The translations under genes were made by a program, and so were the position numbers. This document shows positions 1 through 6,149 of a DNA stretch of 8,066 nucleotides, in pieces. Below the pieces are notes generated by a model. The model did not search any database. It was not told the DNA's origin and was given only the letters and a program-made list of their open reading frames with translations. The stretch covers positions 1 through 8,066 of the forward strand of contig DJUX01000019.1 of NCBI GenBank assembly GCA_002440665.1. The letters run 5' to 3'. This DNA is from Dechloromonas sp. UBA6271. GTDB lineage: Bacteria > Pseudomonadota > Gammaproteobacteria > Burkholderiales > Rhodocyclaceae. How positions within the stretch are numbered: position 1 is the stretch's first letter; every line of letters begins with the position of its first letter.

Positions 1-1
1 C

Positions 2-343
2 CTGACCAAACAGATTGGCGTGAAGGGTGACCTGCCACCCAGCCAGTTGGTGCGTAGCGACAAGCTGGCCGCCTTGGGCGCGATTGGCAAGACCCAGCAT
101 CACGCCGCCCGGGTGACACCACCCGACAGGGCTGGCGAATGGCTGCCCTGGGTGCATGTCGCGATCGGCAATCTGAAGGCCTTTTTGTTGGGGACCTATC
201 ACGGTGTTTCGTCCAAACATCTCCAGGAATATCTCAACGAGTTCTGCTACCGCTTCAACCGCCGCGCTTGGGAACCCGAACTCCCCATGCGCCTGCTCAA
301 CGCTTGCCTGACCCATACCCAGGTCAAACTGAAAATGGTTTAG
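2..343 (+). CDS. IS1595-family (ISXO2-like) transposase, C-terminal part, truncated by window start
   Basis: The frame is open from the window edge (first full codon at 2) to a TAG at 341-343, giving 114 residues of a protein whose N-terminus lies outside. The segment EWLPWVHVAIGNLKAFLLGT followed by YHGVSSKHLQEYLNEFCYRF is the C-terminal signature of IS1595-family DDE transposases, which catalyse cut-and-paste or copy movement of their own element. The Trp/Leu-Pro-Trp-Val-His block and the Tyr-Leu-Asn-Glu-Phe...Arg-Phe-Asn-Arg-Arg block are both present. Earlier catalytic aspartates cannot be checked here. The GTG at 20 is an internal valine codon, not a start. The stop codon touches the GAGGC end of the neighbouring IS5-like remnant, so the natural C-terminus may have been altered by that junction. 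The family assignment is firm; whether the copy is functional is unknown. Confidence 0.8.
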   Translation: MTKQIGVKGDLPPSQLVRSDKLAALGAIGKTQHHAARVTPPDRAGEWLPWVHVAIGNLKAFLLGTYHGVSSKHLQEYLNEFCYRFNRRAWEPELPMRLLNACLTHTQVKLKMV

Positions 344-656
344 AGGCAGGTTTTTTTAAAGCCCGCTCCAAGACGCTGAAACCGTCTGGACCAGGCTCGC
401 TCCACTTGGCGAAGTAGGCATGCACCGTTCGCTATTTCGGATATTCGCTCGGCAACATCCGCCAGTGGCAGCCGCTCTTCAGCAAATACAGCACGCCGCA
501 GAACACTTCGTATAAATCAACCGTCCGCGGCTTGGTCTACTTGCGCACGCTTTCCAGCAAGGGCCTGATCTCTTCAAAGGCTTCCTTGCTGATGTCACTG
601 GGGTAGCTCTTTCTCATGCCCCAGTTTACGACATCCGACTGATTGTGAACAGCCTC
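343..656 (-). mobile_element. IS5-family element remnant, about 314 bp, with decayed terminal repeats
   Basis: The right end, read on the minus strand from 656, begins GAGGCTGTTCACAATCAG. The left end, read on the plus strand from 343, begins GAGGCAGGTTTTTTT. They share GAGGC and scattered further matches, as expected of a decayed or rebuilt inverted repeat. The flanking trinucleotides are TTA (340-342) and TAA (657-659), which are not an identical target duplication. The interior encodes only the OrfA half of an IS5-type transposase, so most of the element is missing. It is best read as an internally deleted, immobile fragment sitting between an IS1595 transposase end and the 3' side of the porin gene. 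Confidence 0.6.
351..617 (-). pseudogene. IS5-family transposase OrfA, broken by two in-frame amber codons
   Basis: Starting at the ATG at 617 the frame reads MRKSYPSDISKEAFEEIRPL, typical of IS5-family OrfA N-termini. It stops at TAG 537-539, where the family usually has a lysine. The same frame resumes with TKPRTVDLYEVFCGVLYLLK and a CHWRMLPSEYPK block, then hits TAG 432-434 where the family has a tryptophan (PKWRTVHAYF). It ends with the RTVHAYFAKWSEPGPDG and LERALKK blocks near 351. No frameshift is needed to read through all three parts, so the damage is by point nonsense mutations plus loss of the OrfB half. An A7 run on the coding strand (351-357) lies where such elements often have their frameshift site. 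It is non-functional. Confidence 0.75.
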
Positions 657-679
657 TAAGGAGGTGGTGCGACGTGCCA

Positions 680-719
680 GGAAACCATGCAGGGCACCGA
701 AGCGCCCAATACTGTTTCC
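680..719 (-). terminator. Stem-loop just downstream of the porin gene
   Basis: On the minus strand an inner stem GGGCGC-TTCG-GTGCCC (692-707, one G-T pair) carries an extra-stable UUCG-type tetraloop. Outer arms GGAAAC and GTTTCC (714-719 and 680-685) pair perfectly around it. It lies 13 nt beyond the porin stop codon. There is no long T-run after it, so it may be a weak terminator or an mRNA 3'-end stabilising structure rather than a classical intrinsic terminator. Confidence 0.5.
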
Positions 720-731
720 GTTCACGCTGAA

Positions 732-1865
732 TCAGAACCTGTGTGTAATTCCGACCTGAAGGCCTTGCTGCCAGACACCCGCACCGAAACCGTTGCCGGC
801 GGCGTACGTGCCGCCCTGCCCGGCGTCACCGGTAGCACTCATGCGATTGTCACTATTGTTGATATAAGAGTAGGCGGTATAGATGGTGGAGCGTTTGGAC
901 AGGTTGTAGTCGAGGCCGACAGCGAACTGCTGGGCATCGCCACCGGCAGTCCGGTTGCCGTCCGAATATACATAGGTTGCCTTGCCGGCCCATTTGCCGA
1001 ATGGCACCGTCGCCCCAAGCATGTAGTTATTGACGGTCGCATTGCTTACGTTGGACATTCTGCCTGTGTAGTCAATTTCGTTCCAGGTCCACAAGGCCAT
1101 GATTTTTGCGACCTGGAAGTCGTAAGAACCACCCAGAGAGAAATTTTGAACGTTATTGATAACGCTATCGACCGGGTTACTGCCACTGGCAATGTAGTGG
1201 TAGTTGGCGCCAACATAAATCGGGCCATCTGCATACTGGCCAAATAGCGCATAGGCAGTGTTGTTGGCGGCGTTACTGGCAGACGCTTCCTGGCCAACGA
1301 CGTTGTTGGAGAACGCACCGGTAACGCTGAATCCACCGAAGTTCGGGGAGGTATAGGCGACGGCGTTATCGAAACGAAGCGGGTTGGTCAGGCTGCTACC
1401 GGTAACGGTGGGCGCCAGGGTGAATGCGTTAGCGTAACGGCCAACAGTGCCATTGACGAACGGATCGAGACCGGCAACAAAATTGTAATAAGGGGTGTAC
1501 ATGCGACCACCGATTACCGAACCGAAATTGCCGCTCAGACCTGCATAGGATTGACGGGCGAATGCCAATCCGGTGATTTGCTCGGTGCCTGTGTCAAGGT
1601 TGAAACCTTGCTCCAGGACAAAGAGCGCCTTGAGACCGTTGCCTAGATCCTCGGTACCTTTGAAGCCGATACGATTGGTGAACGCTTGTCCACCATTCAA
1701 CTGGCTGGAAGAGTTCGGCGTTGGGCCGGTTTTGGTTAGGTTTCGGGCGTCAAAGCGATAAGCATAACCATAGTCGACGATACCGTAGATGGTCACATTG
1801 GACTGTGCGAATACAGACGTGGAGGCCAGCCCGGCGATGGCCAGAGCGATGAGTTTCTGTTGCAT
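732..1865 (-). CDS. Outer-membrane porin, general bacterial porin family (betaproteobacterial type)
   Basis: This 377-residue protein has a clear Sec signal peptide, MQQKLIALAIAGLASTSVFA, with cleavage expected before QSNVTIYGIVDYG, the usual first beta-strand of this porin family. Alternating aromatic and hydrophobic strands with Gly- and Asn-rich loops follow. The segment around residues 105-135 (SYAGLSGNFGSVIGGRMYTP) fits the strand leading into constriction loop L3. The C-terminus GLQVGITHRF ends in Phe, the BAM-recognition residue. The length is normal for 16-stranded trimeric porins. The start at 1865 is supported by AAGGAGT six bases upstream. It is the last gene in the same direction as the gentisate cluster, but a 423-nt spacer with a terminator-like hairpin suggests separate transcription. 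A role in uptake of aromatic acids is inferred only from position; general diffusion is equally possible. Confidence 0.93.
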   Translation of the reverse strand: MQQKLIALAIAGLASTSVFAQSNVTIYGIVDYGYAYRFDARNLTKTGPTPNSSSQLNGGQAFTNRIGFKGTEDLGNGLKALFVLEQGFNLDTGTEQITGLAFARQSYAGLSGNFGSVIGGRMYTPYYNFVAGLDPFVNGTVGRYANAFTLAPTVTGSSLTNPLRFDNAVAYTSPNFGGFSVTGAFSNNVVGQEASASNAANNTAYALFGQYADGPIYVGANYHYIASGSNPVDSVINNVQNFSLGGSYDFQVAKIMALWTWNEIDYTGRMSNVSNATVNNYMLGATVPFGKWAGKATYVYSDGNRTAGGDAQQFAVGLDYNLSKRSTIYTAYSYINNSDNRMSATGDAGQGGTYAAGNGFGAGVWQQGLQVGITHRF

Positions 1866-1871
1866 TTGAAT

Positions 1872-1878
1872 ACTCCTT
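1872..1878 (-). promoter_or_regulatory. Ribosome binding site of the porin gene
   Basis: AAGGAGT on the minus strand lies 6 nt before the ATG at 1865. This near-consensus Shine-Dalgarno sequence fixes the porin start. Confidence 0.8.
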
Positions 1879-1907
1879 TGGTTTGAATTTGTTTCTTATT
1901 TGATTTA

Positions 1908-1970
1908 GAGGCACTTGACTACCAGCAACTGCAGGTTTTTTTGATGCTTCAAGTGCCCCGATCAGCAACT
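1908..1970 (-). promoter_or_regulatory. Probable porin control region: inverted repeat with nested direct repeats
   Basis: A perfect 9-bp inverted repeat GGCACTTGA (1910-1918) / TCAAGTGCC (1949-1957) flanks a 30-nt loop. A direct repeat, AGTTGCTGNT on the minus strand, occurs at 1921-1930 and 1961-1970, exactly 40 bp apart or about four helical turns. The downstream copy contains TTGCTG, and AT-rich sequence (TAAATC, AAATAAG) follows it, so a weak promoter is possible, though spacing is poor. The pattern fits a regulator-binding region or 5' leader structure for the porin. No specific regulator can be named. Confidence 0.4.
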
Positions 1971-1979
1971 TCCCGATTG

Positions 1980-2011
1980 AAAAACTCCGGGGGGGAAGCG
2001 GCTCCCTCCGG
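1980..2011 (-). terminator. Intrinsic-terminator-like hairpin between transporter and porin genes
   Basis: On the minus strand CCGG-A-GGGA (2011-2003) can pair with TCCC-CC-CCGG (ending at 1987), with a small internal loop. It is followed by AGTTTTT (1986-1980). A GC-rich stem plus T5 is the layout of a Rho-independent terminator reading in the operon direction. It would end transcripts from the gentisate genes or from the decayed spacer before the porin promoter region. The stem is imperfect, so efficiency is uncertain. Confidence 0.45.
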
Positions 2012-2050
2012 AAAAGAGGTGGATGACAAATTCACTCTTTTGCCTCCACC
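2012..2050. repeat. Two overlapping, mutually exclusive inverted repeats
   Basis: AAAAGAG (2012-2018) pairs with CTCTTTT (2035-2041), while GGTGGA (2018-2023) pairs with TCCACC (2045-2050). The two stems share a base and interleave, so only one could form fully at a time or they would make a pseudoknot. They lie just upstream of the terminator-like hairpin in the minus-strand direction. Confidence 0.35.
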
Positions 2051-2071
2051 CCGCTAGAAGAGAACCCTTAC

Positions 2072-2084
2072 ATGACTAAGTCAT
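2072..2084. promoter_or_regulatory. Short palindrome, possible protein-binding site
   Basis: ATGACT-A-AGTCAT is a 6-bp perfect dyad with a one-base centre. It is flanked by a looser inverted repeat, AACCCTTACA (2063-2072) against TGTAAAAGGGTT (2099-2110), which matches with two extra bases. Size and symmetry suit a dimeric regulator, but there is no functional evidence. Confidence 0.3.
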
Positions 2085-2288
2085 TAATCCATGCGCGATG
2101 TAAAAGGGTTGACGGCGGCAACGGTTGTCTATTTGATGCGCGTCGCAGGCTTGCTGCTGCAAAGTTCGAGAGGGATGCCGTCGATATTGCCAAGCTGCCG
2201 CCCGACGATGTTCGCCGATTCCACGCCGAGCAACTGGATGCATATCGCACAACAACCAACGCATCTCGTTGCCCACAGAGCAGACTCG

Positions 2289-4139
2289 TCAGCTCCTCGT
2301 CGGAGGGCGAGCCAGCAGGATGGAGAGCATCGGATGATTGCGGATCACCTGCTCGGCCACGCTGGCCCTCAAGCCTTGCCCGGCGCCCGTGTGGTACTCG
2401 TTCTCAAGGACGAGCAGGTCAATGTCGAGATCGGTCGTGCGCTGAAGGATCACGCGCGCGATGTCATGCTCTGTCGCGCTTACCATTTCGCCATGGGCAT
2501 CGATGCCGGCGGCCGAGAAATCGTTTACCACAGACTGGACGATCTGCCTGTCCAGCGGCTCGACATCGTCGTCGGCAGTACGGATGCCCAGGCCCGCGCC
2601 AGCCATGATGCTGCCGGGCACGATGTGGCCATGCTGGATGTAGAGGATATGCACGGAGCCCCCAGCCATGTGCACGAGGCGTTTGATCCGCTTAAGTGTG
2701 TACTCGTGGTGATCGGCCTGCGTGGCATCGAGGGCAACCAGAATCCGCCGGTACATCGAATTGGCGTCCGTTTTTCCGGCATGTGGCGGCTCGATGACCG
2801 TCGACCTGAGTTCAAGTGCACCCTTAGCGGTTGGCACCAGCAGCGTAAGGATGCCGCCCAGTACCGCCAAGCCGGCCAAGACATAAAATATGCTCTCTAG
2901 AGCGAACCCCCCCCCTGCTAAATAGCCACCGAGCATTGGGCCGCCGACACCACCGATGCGGCCGAAGCCGGCACACCACGCGACCCCGGCGCCACGGACG
3001 TTGGTGCGGTAATAGTTCGCCACTAGCCCATAGATCAAGGTCTGAGTGCCGCTGGTGCCAAGGCCGACAATGGCAACCATGGCAAGCAGGATGCCCAGTG
3101 AAAAGTTGAGGGTGAGGGCTGCGATGGACAACGCACCGATACCGAAACACGCTGCGACCACCATTTTCGCACCGAAGCGGTCAGCAACCTTCGACCCCAT
3201 CAGGGCGCCGATCACCGCACCGCCGTTTAGCACCAGCAGGAATGACAGCGAGCCTTTGGCGTTGAAACCAGCCCGCAGCATCAACTCGGGCAGCCAGGTG
3301 TTGAGCGAATAGACCAGCATCAGGCCCGTTGCGCTCATCAGGCCGAGCAGGATGGTCGGGATCGGATAGGACTTGAACAGACCCACGAAACCCGCCTTGA
3401 CCTCAGACGTTCCTGATTCCGCATCGCCTACGGCGGGTGGCAACGGAATCTCGAAACCAGTCTGCTCGGCGACTGCCCGGGCCTCCTCCATGCGGCCACG
3501 TGATGCCAGCCAGGCGACGGACTCAGGCATCTTGAAGTAGGCCAGGGGCAGTAGCGTGACGATGGGCAACGCACCGATCCAGAACATACCTCGCCAGCCG
3601 ATGTGCTCAAGCAGCAAGATGGCGAGCAATGCTGCCAGCAAGCTGCCGATCATAATGCCGGAGTAGACGATGGCAATGAGCAGGTTCTTCTTTCCCTTGG
3701 GCGCGTATTCCGAAACCAGTGCCCCGGTCGTGGCCACCAGCGCGCCAACGCCGAGGCCGGTGATGAAGCGCATGACTCCGAACGTGGCCACCGAACTCGT
3801 CATCGCGGTAATAGCCATGCCGATGGAGAACCAGGCATAGGCGAAGAGCATCACCTTGCGGCGACCGAGGATGTCGCCGACGCTACCGGCCAGCAGCGCG
3901 CCGACCAGCACGCCGAACAGGGCGTAGCTGCCCAAGGCGCCAGCAGTTGCCGGGGTTACGACTCCAAGCTGCGAGGCATCGCGCAGGAAGGTCGATACGC
4001 AGGTGCCGTAAACCACGAGGTCGTAGCCATCGAAGACGAGGCCGGTCATGGCCAGGGCCACGACCCAAAGCACTGTCCGTTGCTGCTTCTTTTCACGGAC
4101 GGCTTCTGATTTATATGTCATTTCTAACGCCATGTTCAT
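2289..4139 (-). CDS. Aromatic-acid:H+ symporter (MFS, AAHS family) fused to a C-terminal universal stress protein domain
   Basis: This 616-residue protein has two parts. Residues about 25-437 are a 12-helix MFS permease of the aromatic acid/H+ symporter family. They carry the DGYDLVVYG motif in helix 1 (Asp37 and Asp40, matching the DGxD motif essential in PcaK), motif A GDILGRRKVML after helix 2, and a PESVAWL block before the central loop. Residues about 462-612 are a UspA-like domain beginning MYRRILVALDATQAD and ending SVAEQVIRNHPMLSILLAR. Normal AAHS proteins are about 420-460 residues, so the extra length is the Usp domain. The GTG at 4151 is a possible longer start, but GGAG six bases before the ATG at 4139 favours 4139. 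The neighbouring genes suggest import of 3-hydroxybenzoate or gentisate; the exact substrate is inferred. A nine-G run lies at Gly409-411. Confidence 0.92.
   Translation of the reverse strand: MNMALEMTYKSEAVREKKQQRTVLWVVALAMTGLVFDGYDLVVYGTCVSTFLRDASQLGVVTPATAGALGSYALFGVLVGALLAGSVGDILGRRKVMLFAYAWFSIGMAITAMTSSVATFGVMRFITGLGVGALVATTGALVSEYAPKGKKNLLIAIVYSGIMIGSLLAALLAILLLEHIGWRGMFWIGALPIVTLLPLAYFKMPESVAWLASRGRMEEARAVAEQTGFEIPLPPAVGDAESGTSEVKAGFVGLFKSYPIPTILLGLMSATGLMLVYSLNTWLPELMLRAGFNAKGSLSFLLVLNGGAVIGALMGSKVADRFGAKMVVAACFGIGALSIAALTLNFSLGILLAMVAIVGLGTSGTQTLIYGLVANYYRTNVRGAGVAWCAGFGRIGGVGGPMLGGYLAGGGFALESIFYVLAGLAVLGGILTLLVPTAKGALELRSTVIEPPHAGKTDANSMYRRILVALDATQADHHEYTLKRIKRLVHMAGGSVHILYIQHGHIVPGSIMAGAGLGIRTADDDVEPLDRQIVQSVVNDFSAAGIDAHGEMVSATEHDIARVILQRTTDLDIDLLVLENEYHTGAGQGLRASVAEQVIRNHPMLSILLARPPTRS
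2907..2915. repeat. Nine-base homopolymer (G9 on the coding strand) inside the transporter gene
   Basis: The plus strand shows nine consecutive C residues, encoding three glycines (LAGGGFALE) in the loop before the last helices of the MFS domain. Gain or loss of one base would remove the final transmembrane helices and the whole Usp domain. Such tracts can be slippage sites, but one example does not prove phase variation. Confidence 0.6.
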
Positions 4140-4145
4140 TGTTGT

Positions 4146-4149
4146 CTCC
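4146..4149 (-). promoter_or_regulatory. Ribosome binding site deciding the transporter start
   Basis: GGAG on the minus strand is 6 nt before the ATG at 4139. It overlaps the alternative GTG codon at 4149-4151, which therefore is unlikely to be the true start. Confidence 0.7.
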
Positions 4150-4183
4150 ACATGGGTTGGCGTTTAAGGGGTGAGCGAGTCCC

Positions 4184-4200
4184 GCGGGGTCAGACCCCGC
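4184..4200. repeat. Perfect GC-rich hairpin between isomerase and transporter genes
   Basis: GCGGGGT-CAG-ACCCCGC is a 7-bp perfect stem with a 3-nt loop, 45 nt upstream of the transporter ATG and 34 nt after the isomerase stop. No T-run follows in either direction, so it is not a classical terminator. It may be an mRNA processing or stability element that sets different levels for the enzymes and the transporter, or a copy of a dispersed REP-like palindrome. Confidence 0.6.
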
Positions 4201-4234
4201 AGCTCCACACTCTCTATTGGGATTGCTGTTTTTG

Positions 4235-4882
4235 TTAGGCCGCGGCGTCGGGTTGCAAGCTGGGCGCCGCCTTGGCGAAAGCCGCCAGTTCGGCGCACGC
4301 CTTGTCGACGGCGACGATGTTGGGAAAAGGTGTCAGATCGACCTTGAAGCGGCGTGCGCTCTCCAACTGCGGCACCAGATAGATGTCGGCCAGGGTCGGC
4401 GCGTGGCCAAAGCAGAACCCGCCTCGCTGCTTGTCGTCCGCCAACATTTTCTCCAGTGCCTCAAAGCCGGACGTGATCCACGTCGCGCACCAGGCGTTGA
4501 TCGCTGCCTCGTCGCAACCCAGCGTCTTTCGCAGGTATTCCAAAATACGGCGGTTGTTGATCGGGTGAATGTCGCAGCCGACGATTGCCGCCAGGGCACG
4601 TACCCGCGCACGCTTTTCCGGGTCGGCCGGCAGCAGGGCCGGGGTTGGGTAACGTTCCTCCAGCCACTCGATAATCGCCGGCGACTGGACCAGGACCAGG
4701 TCGTCGACCACGAGCGCAGGTACCAAGCCCTGCGGATTGATCGCCTTGAATGCGGCCCCAAGGTGTTCCTCGTTGCGCAGGTCGACGGCTACGTAGTCAT
4801 AGCTAAGGCCCTTCAGATTCAAGGCGATCCGCAGGCGGTGCGAGGTGCCGCTACGAAAGAAGTTATAAAGTTTCATGGTCAT
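4235..4882 (-). CDS. nagL: Maleylpyruvate isomerase, glutathione-dependent (zeta-class GST fold, NagL-like)
   Basis: It converts maleylpyruvate to fumarylpyruvate using glutathione in the cytoplasm, the second step after gentisate ring opening. The 215 residues have a thioredoxin-fold N-terminal half with the active-site segment FFRSGTSHRLRIALNLKG, a cis-Pro in GLVPALV, and the glutathione-binding QSPAIIEWLEERYP. The helical C-terminal half carries the zeta-class signature DIHPINNRRILEYLRK and ESARRFKVDLTPFP. Counting from the internal ATG at 4876 places Arg8, His104, Arg110 and Arg176 where I recall the active-site residues of Ralstonia NagL, so 4876 is a plausible alternative start. The ATG at 4882 lies 6 nt after the hydroxylase stop, suggesting translational coupling; neither start has a strong Shine-Dalgarno. 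Maleylacetoacetate isomerase (maiA) is a close relative, but the context favours maleylpyruvate. Confidence 0.93.
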   Translation of the reverse strand: MTMKLYNFFRSGTSHRLRIALNLKGLSYDYVAVDLRNEEHLGAAFKAINPQGLVPALVVDDLVLVQSPAIIEWLEERYPTPALLPADPEKRARVRALAAIVGCDIHPINNRRILEYLRKTLGCDEAAINAWCATWITSGFEALEKMLADDKQRGGFCFGHAPTLADIYLVPQLESARRFKVDLTPFPNIVAVDKACAELAAFAKAAPSLQPDAAA

Positions 4883-4888
4883 TGCGCT

Positions 4889-6088
4889 TCAGTCATCGGC
4901 CAGGCAGTTGGTGACGTTCCAGCCGTACAGCCATTCGATCGCATCATAGAAACGCTGTTGCGAACGCCCTTTCCACAGGCCGTTACGTACCAGGCGCTCG
5001 ACGCCGACAGCATGGTAGAGGCGCCCCATCTCGCGTCCGGACAGCACGATGCGGGCGGTACGGGCAACCCGCGAACGCTGATACAACTCCAGAGCCTTAT
5101 CCCAGTCGTTGTTGTTGACGCGCAAGGCCTCACCCAGGGTGACGGCATCCTCCAGGGCCATGCAGGCGCCCTGAGCCATGTACTGGGTGGTCGGATGGGC
5201 GGCGTCACCAAGGATGGTGGCGCGGCCGAAGACCCAGGTATCGATCGGCTCGCGGTCGGCAGTGGCCCAACGCTTCCAGCTCTTCGGCAACTCAATCAAC
5301 TGTCGCGCCTTCGGGCAGATGCCTTGGAAATAGCTCTCGACTTCTTCCTTGCTGCCCTCGGTGACGCCCCATTGCTCCTGCTGACGGCTGTGAAAGGTGA
5401 CCACCACGTTGTATTGCTCGCCGCCGCGCAGTGGGTAATGCACCAGATGGCACTTGGGGCCTGCCCACAGGCTGGCAGCGTTCCACTTGAGGTCGTCCGG
5501 GTAGTCGGCTTTGTCGACCACAGCGCGATAGACCACGTGGCCGGTGACGCGCGGTGGATCATTGACATACTGAGCGCGCACCACCGACTTGCCGCCGTCG
5601 GCGCCGATCAGTGCCTGCCCAACCCAGCGCTTGCCGTTTTGGTCGATGGCCGTGACAGTCTTGCTGGCCTCGTTCTGCTCGATCTCGACGACCCGGGTAT
5701 TGGTGAAGAACTCGACGCGTCCGGTTTCCACCACGCCCTCAAGCAGCGAGGTGTGGATGTCGACACGGTGAATGACTGCATAGGGGTTGCCGAAGCGCTG
5801 GCGGAAGGCTGCACCGGTTTCAATCCGGCCAACCAGCGATTCGTCGATCGCGTCGTGCATCACCATGCAGTCCGTATATACGGCACGGCTGCGAGTCTTG
5901 TCGCCCACGCCCAGCGCATCGAACGCATGGAAGGCATTGGGGCCGAGCTGGATGCCAGCACCGATCTCACCGATTTCAGCGGCCTGCTCGAAAACCTGCA
6001 CGTTGAAGCCTTGGCGGACGAGGGCCAGGGCGGCGGCGAGACCGCCGATGCCGCCACCGGATACGAGTACGGGAAGTTGATCAGTCAT
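4889..6088 (-). CDS. nagX: 3-hydroxybenzoate 6-hydroxylase, FAD-dependent monooxygenase
   Basis: A single-component flavin hydroxylase of 399 residues, expected to convert 3-hydroxybenzoate to gentisate with NADH and O2 (family also named xlnD or mhbM). The FAD dinucleotide motif SGGGIGGLAAALALVRQG starts at residue 10, with Glu34 at the end of the second strand. The DG motif (GADGGKSVVR) is at Asp164 and the GD motif (ILGDAAHPTTQYMAQGACMA) at Gly294-Asp295. His214 and Gln302 sit about where His213 and Gln301 occur in the Rhodococcus enzyme. The start at 6088 is set by AGGAGA five bases upstream and the flavin motif spacing; a longer frame from 6169 would overlap the previous gene and add an unrelated leader. 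Salicylate hydroxylases are similar in sequence, but all neighbours are gentisate-pathway genes, so the 3-hydroxybenzoate assignment rests partly on context. Confidence 0.9.
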   Translation of the reverse strand: MTDQLPVLVSGGGIGGLAAALALVRQGFNVQVFEQAAEIGEIGAGIQLGPNAFHAFDALGVGDKTRSRAVYTDCMVMHDAIDESLVGRIETGAAFRQRFGNPYAVIHRVDIHTSLLEGVVETGRVEFFTNTRVVEIEQNEASKTVTAIDQNGKRWVGQALIGADGGKSVVRAQYVNDPPRVTGHVVYRAVVDKADYPDDLKWNAASLWAGPKCHLVHYPLRGGEQYNVVVTFHSRQQEQWGVTEGSKEEVESYFQGICPKARQLIELPKSWKRWATADREPIDTWVFGRATILGDAAHPTTQYMAQGACMALEDAVTLGEALRVNNNDWDKALELYQRSRVARTARIVLSGREMGRLYHAVGVERLVRNGLWKGRSQQRFYDAIEWLYGWNVTNCLADD

Positions 6089-6093
6089 TTTTG

Positions 6094-6099
6094 TCTCCT
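6094..6099 (-). promoter_or_regulatory. Ribosome binding site deciding the hydroxylase start
   Basis: AGGAGA on the minus strand is 5 nt before the ATG at 6088 and supports that start over the upstream ATG at 6169. Confidence 0.8.
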
Positions 6100-6121
6100 G
6101 TCTGTTGATATAGGGTGTCGA

Positions 6122-6137
6122 GGCGGACGATGCCGCC
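6122..6137. repeat. Small hairpin in the hydrolase-hydroxylase spacer
   Basis: GGCGG (6122-6126) and CCGCC (6133-6137) form a 5-bp stem with a 6-nt loop in the 61-nt gap. A short direct repeat, AGACAGG on the minus strand, flanks it at 6144-6150 and 6097-6103. It may be an mRNA structure within the operon; there is no T-run. Confidence 0.3.
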
Positions 6138-6149
6138 ACTTCGCCTGTC

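Larger units (their letters stand above)
1866..2288. other. 423-nt spacer between transporter and porin: control elements plus an unassigned coding-like stretch
   Basis: The porin-proximal half (1866-2085) is AT-richer and holds the porin RBS, the inverted and direct repeats, the terminator-like hairpin and two overlapping inverted repeats. The other half (about 2100-2288) is GC-rich. On the minus strand it stays open in one frame down to TAG 2129-2131, reading IQLLGVESANIVGRQLGNID and ending KPATRIK, with mostly G or C at third positions. I do not recognise this peptide, and no start with an RBS is visible. It could be a gene remnant or chance. No intact gene can be supported here. Confidence 0.5.

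Noticed and set aside
432..539. Amber readthrough or stop-codon reassignment in the IS5-like transposase
   Set aside because: Both stops are TAG, but the element also lacks its OrfB half and has decayed ends. All operon genes use ordinary codes, so simple decay explains it.
537..725. 62-codon minus-strand frame with a start at 725
   Set aside because: Its first part crosses the porin's downstream hairpin and the IS boundary; only the part from 617 onward resembles a transposase.
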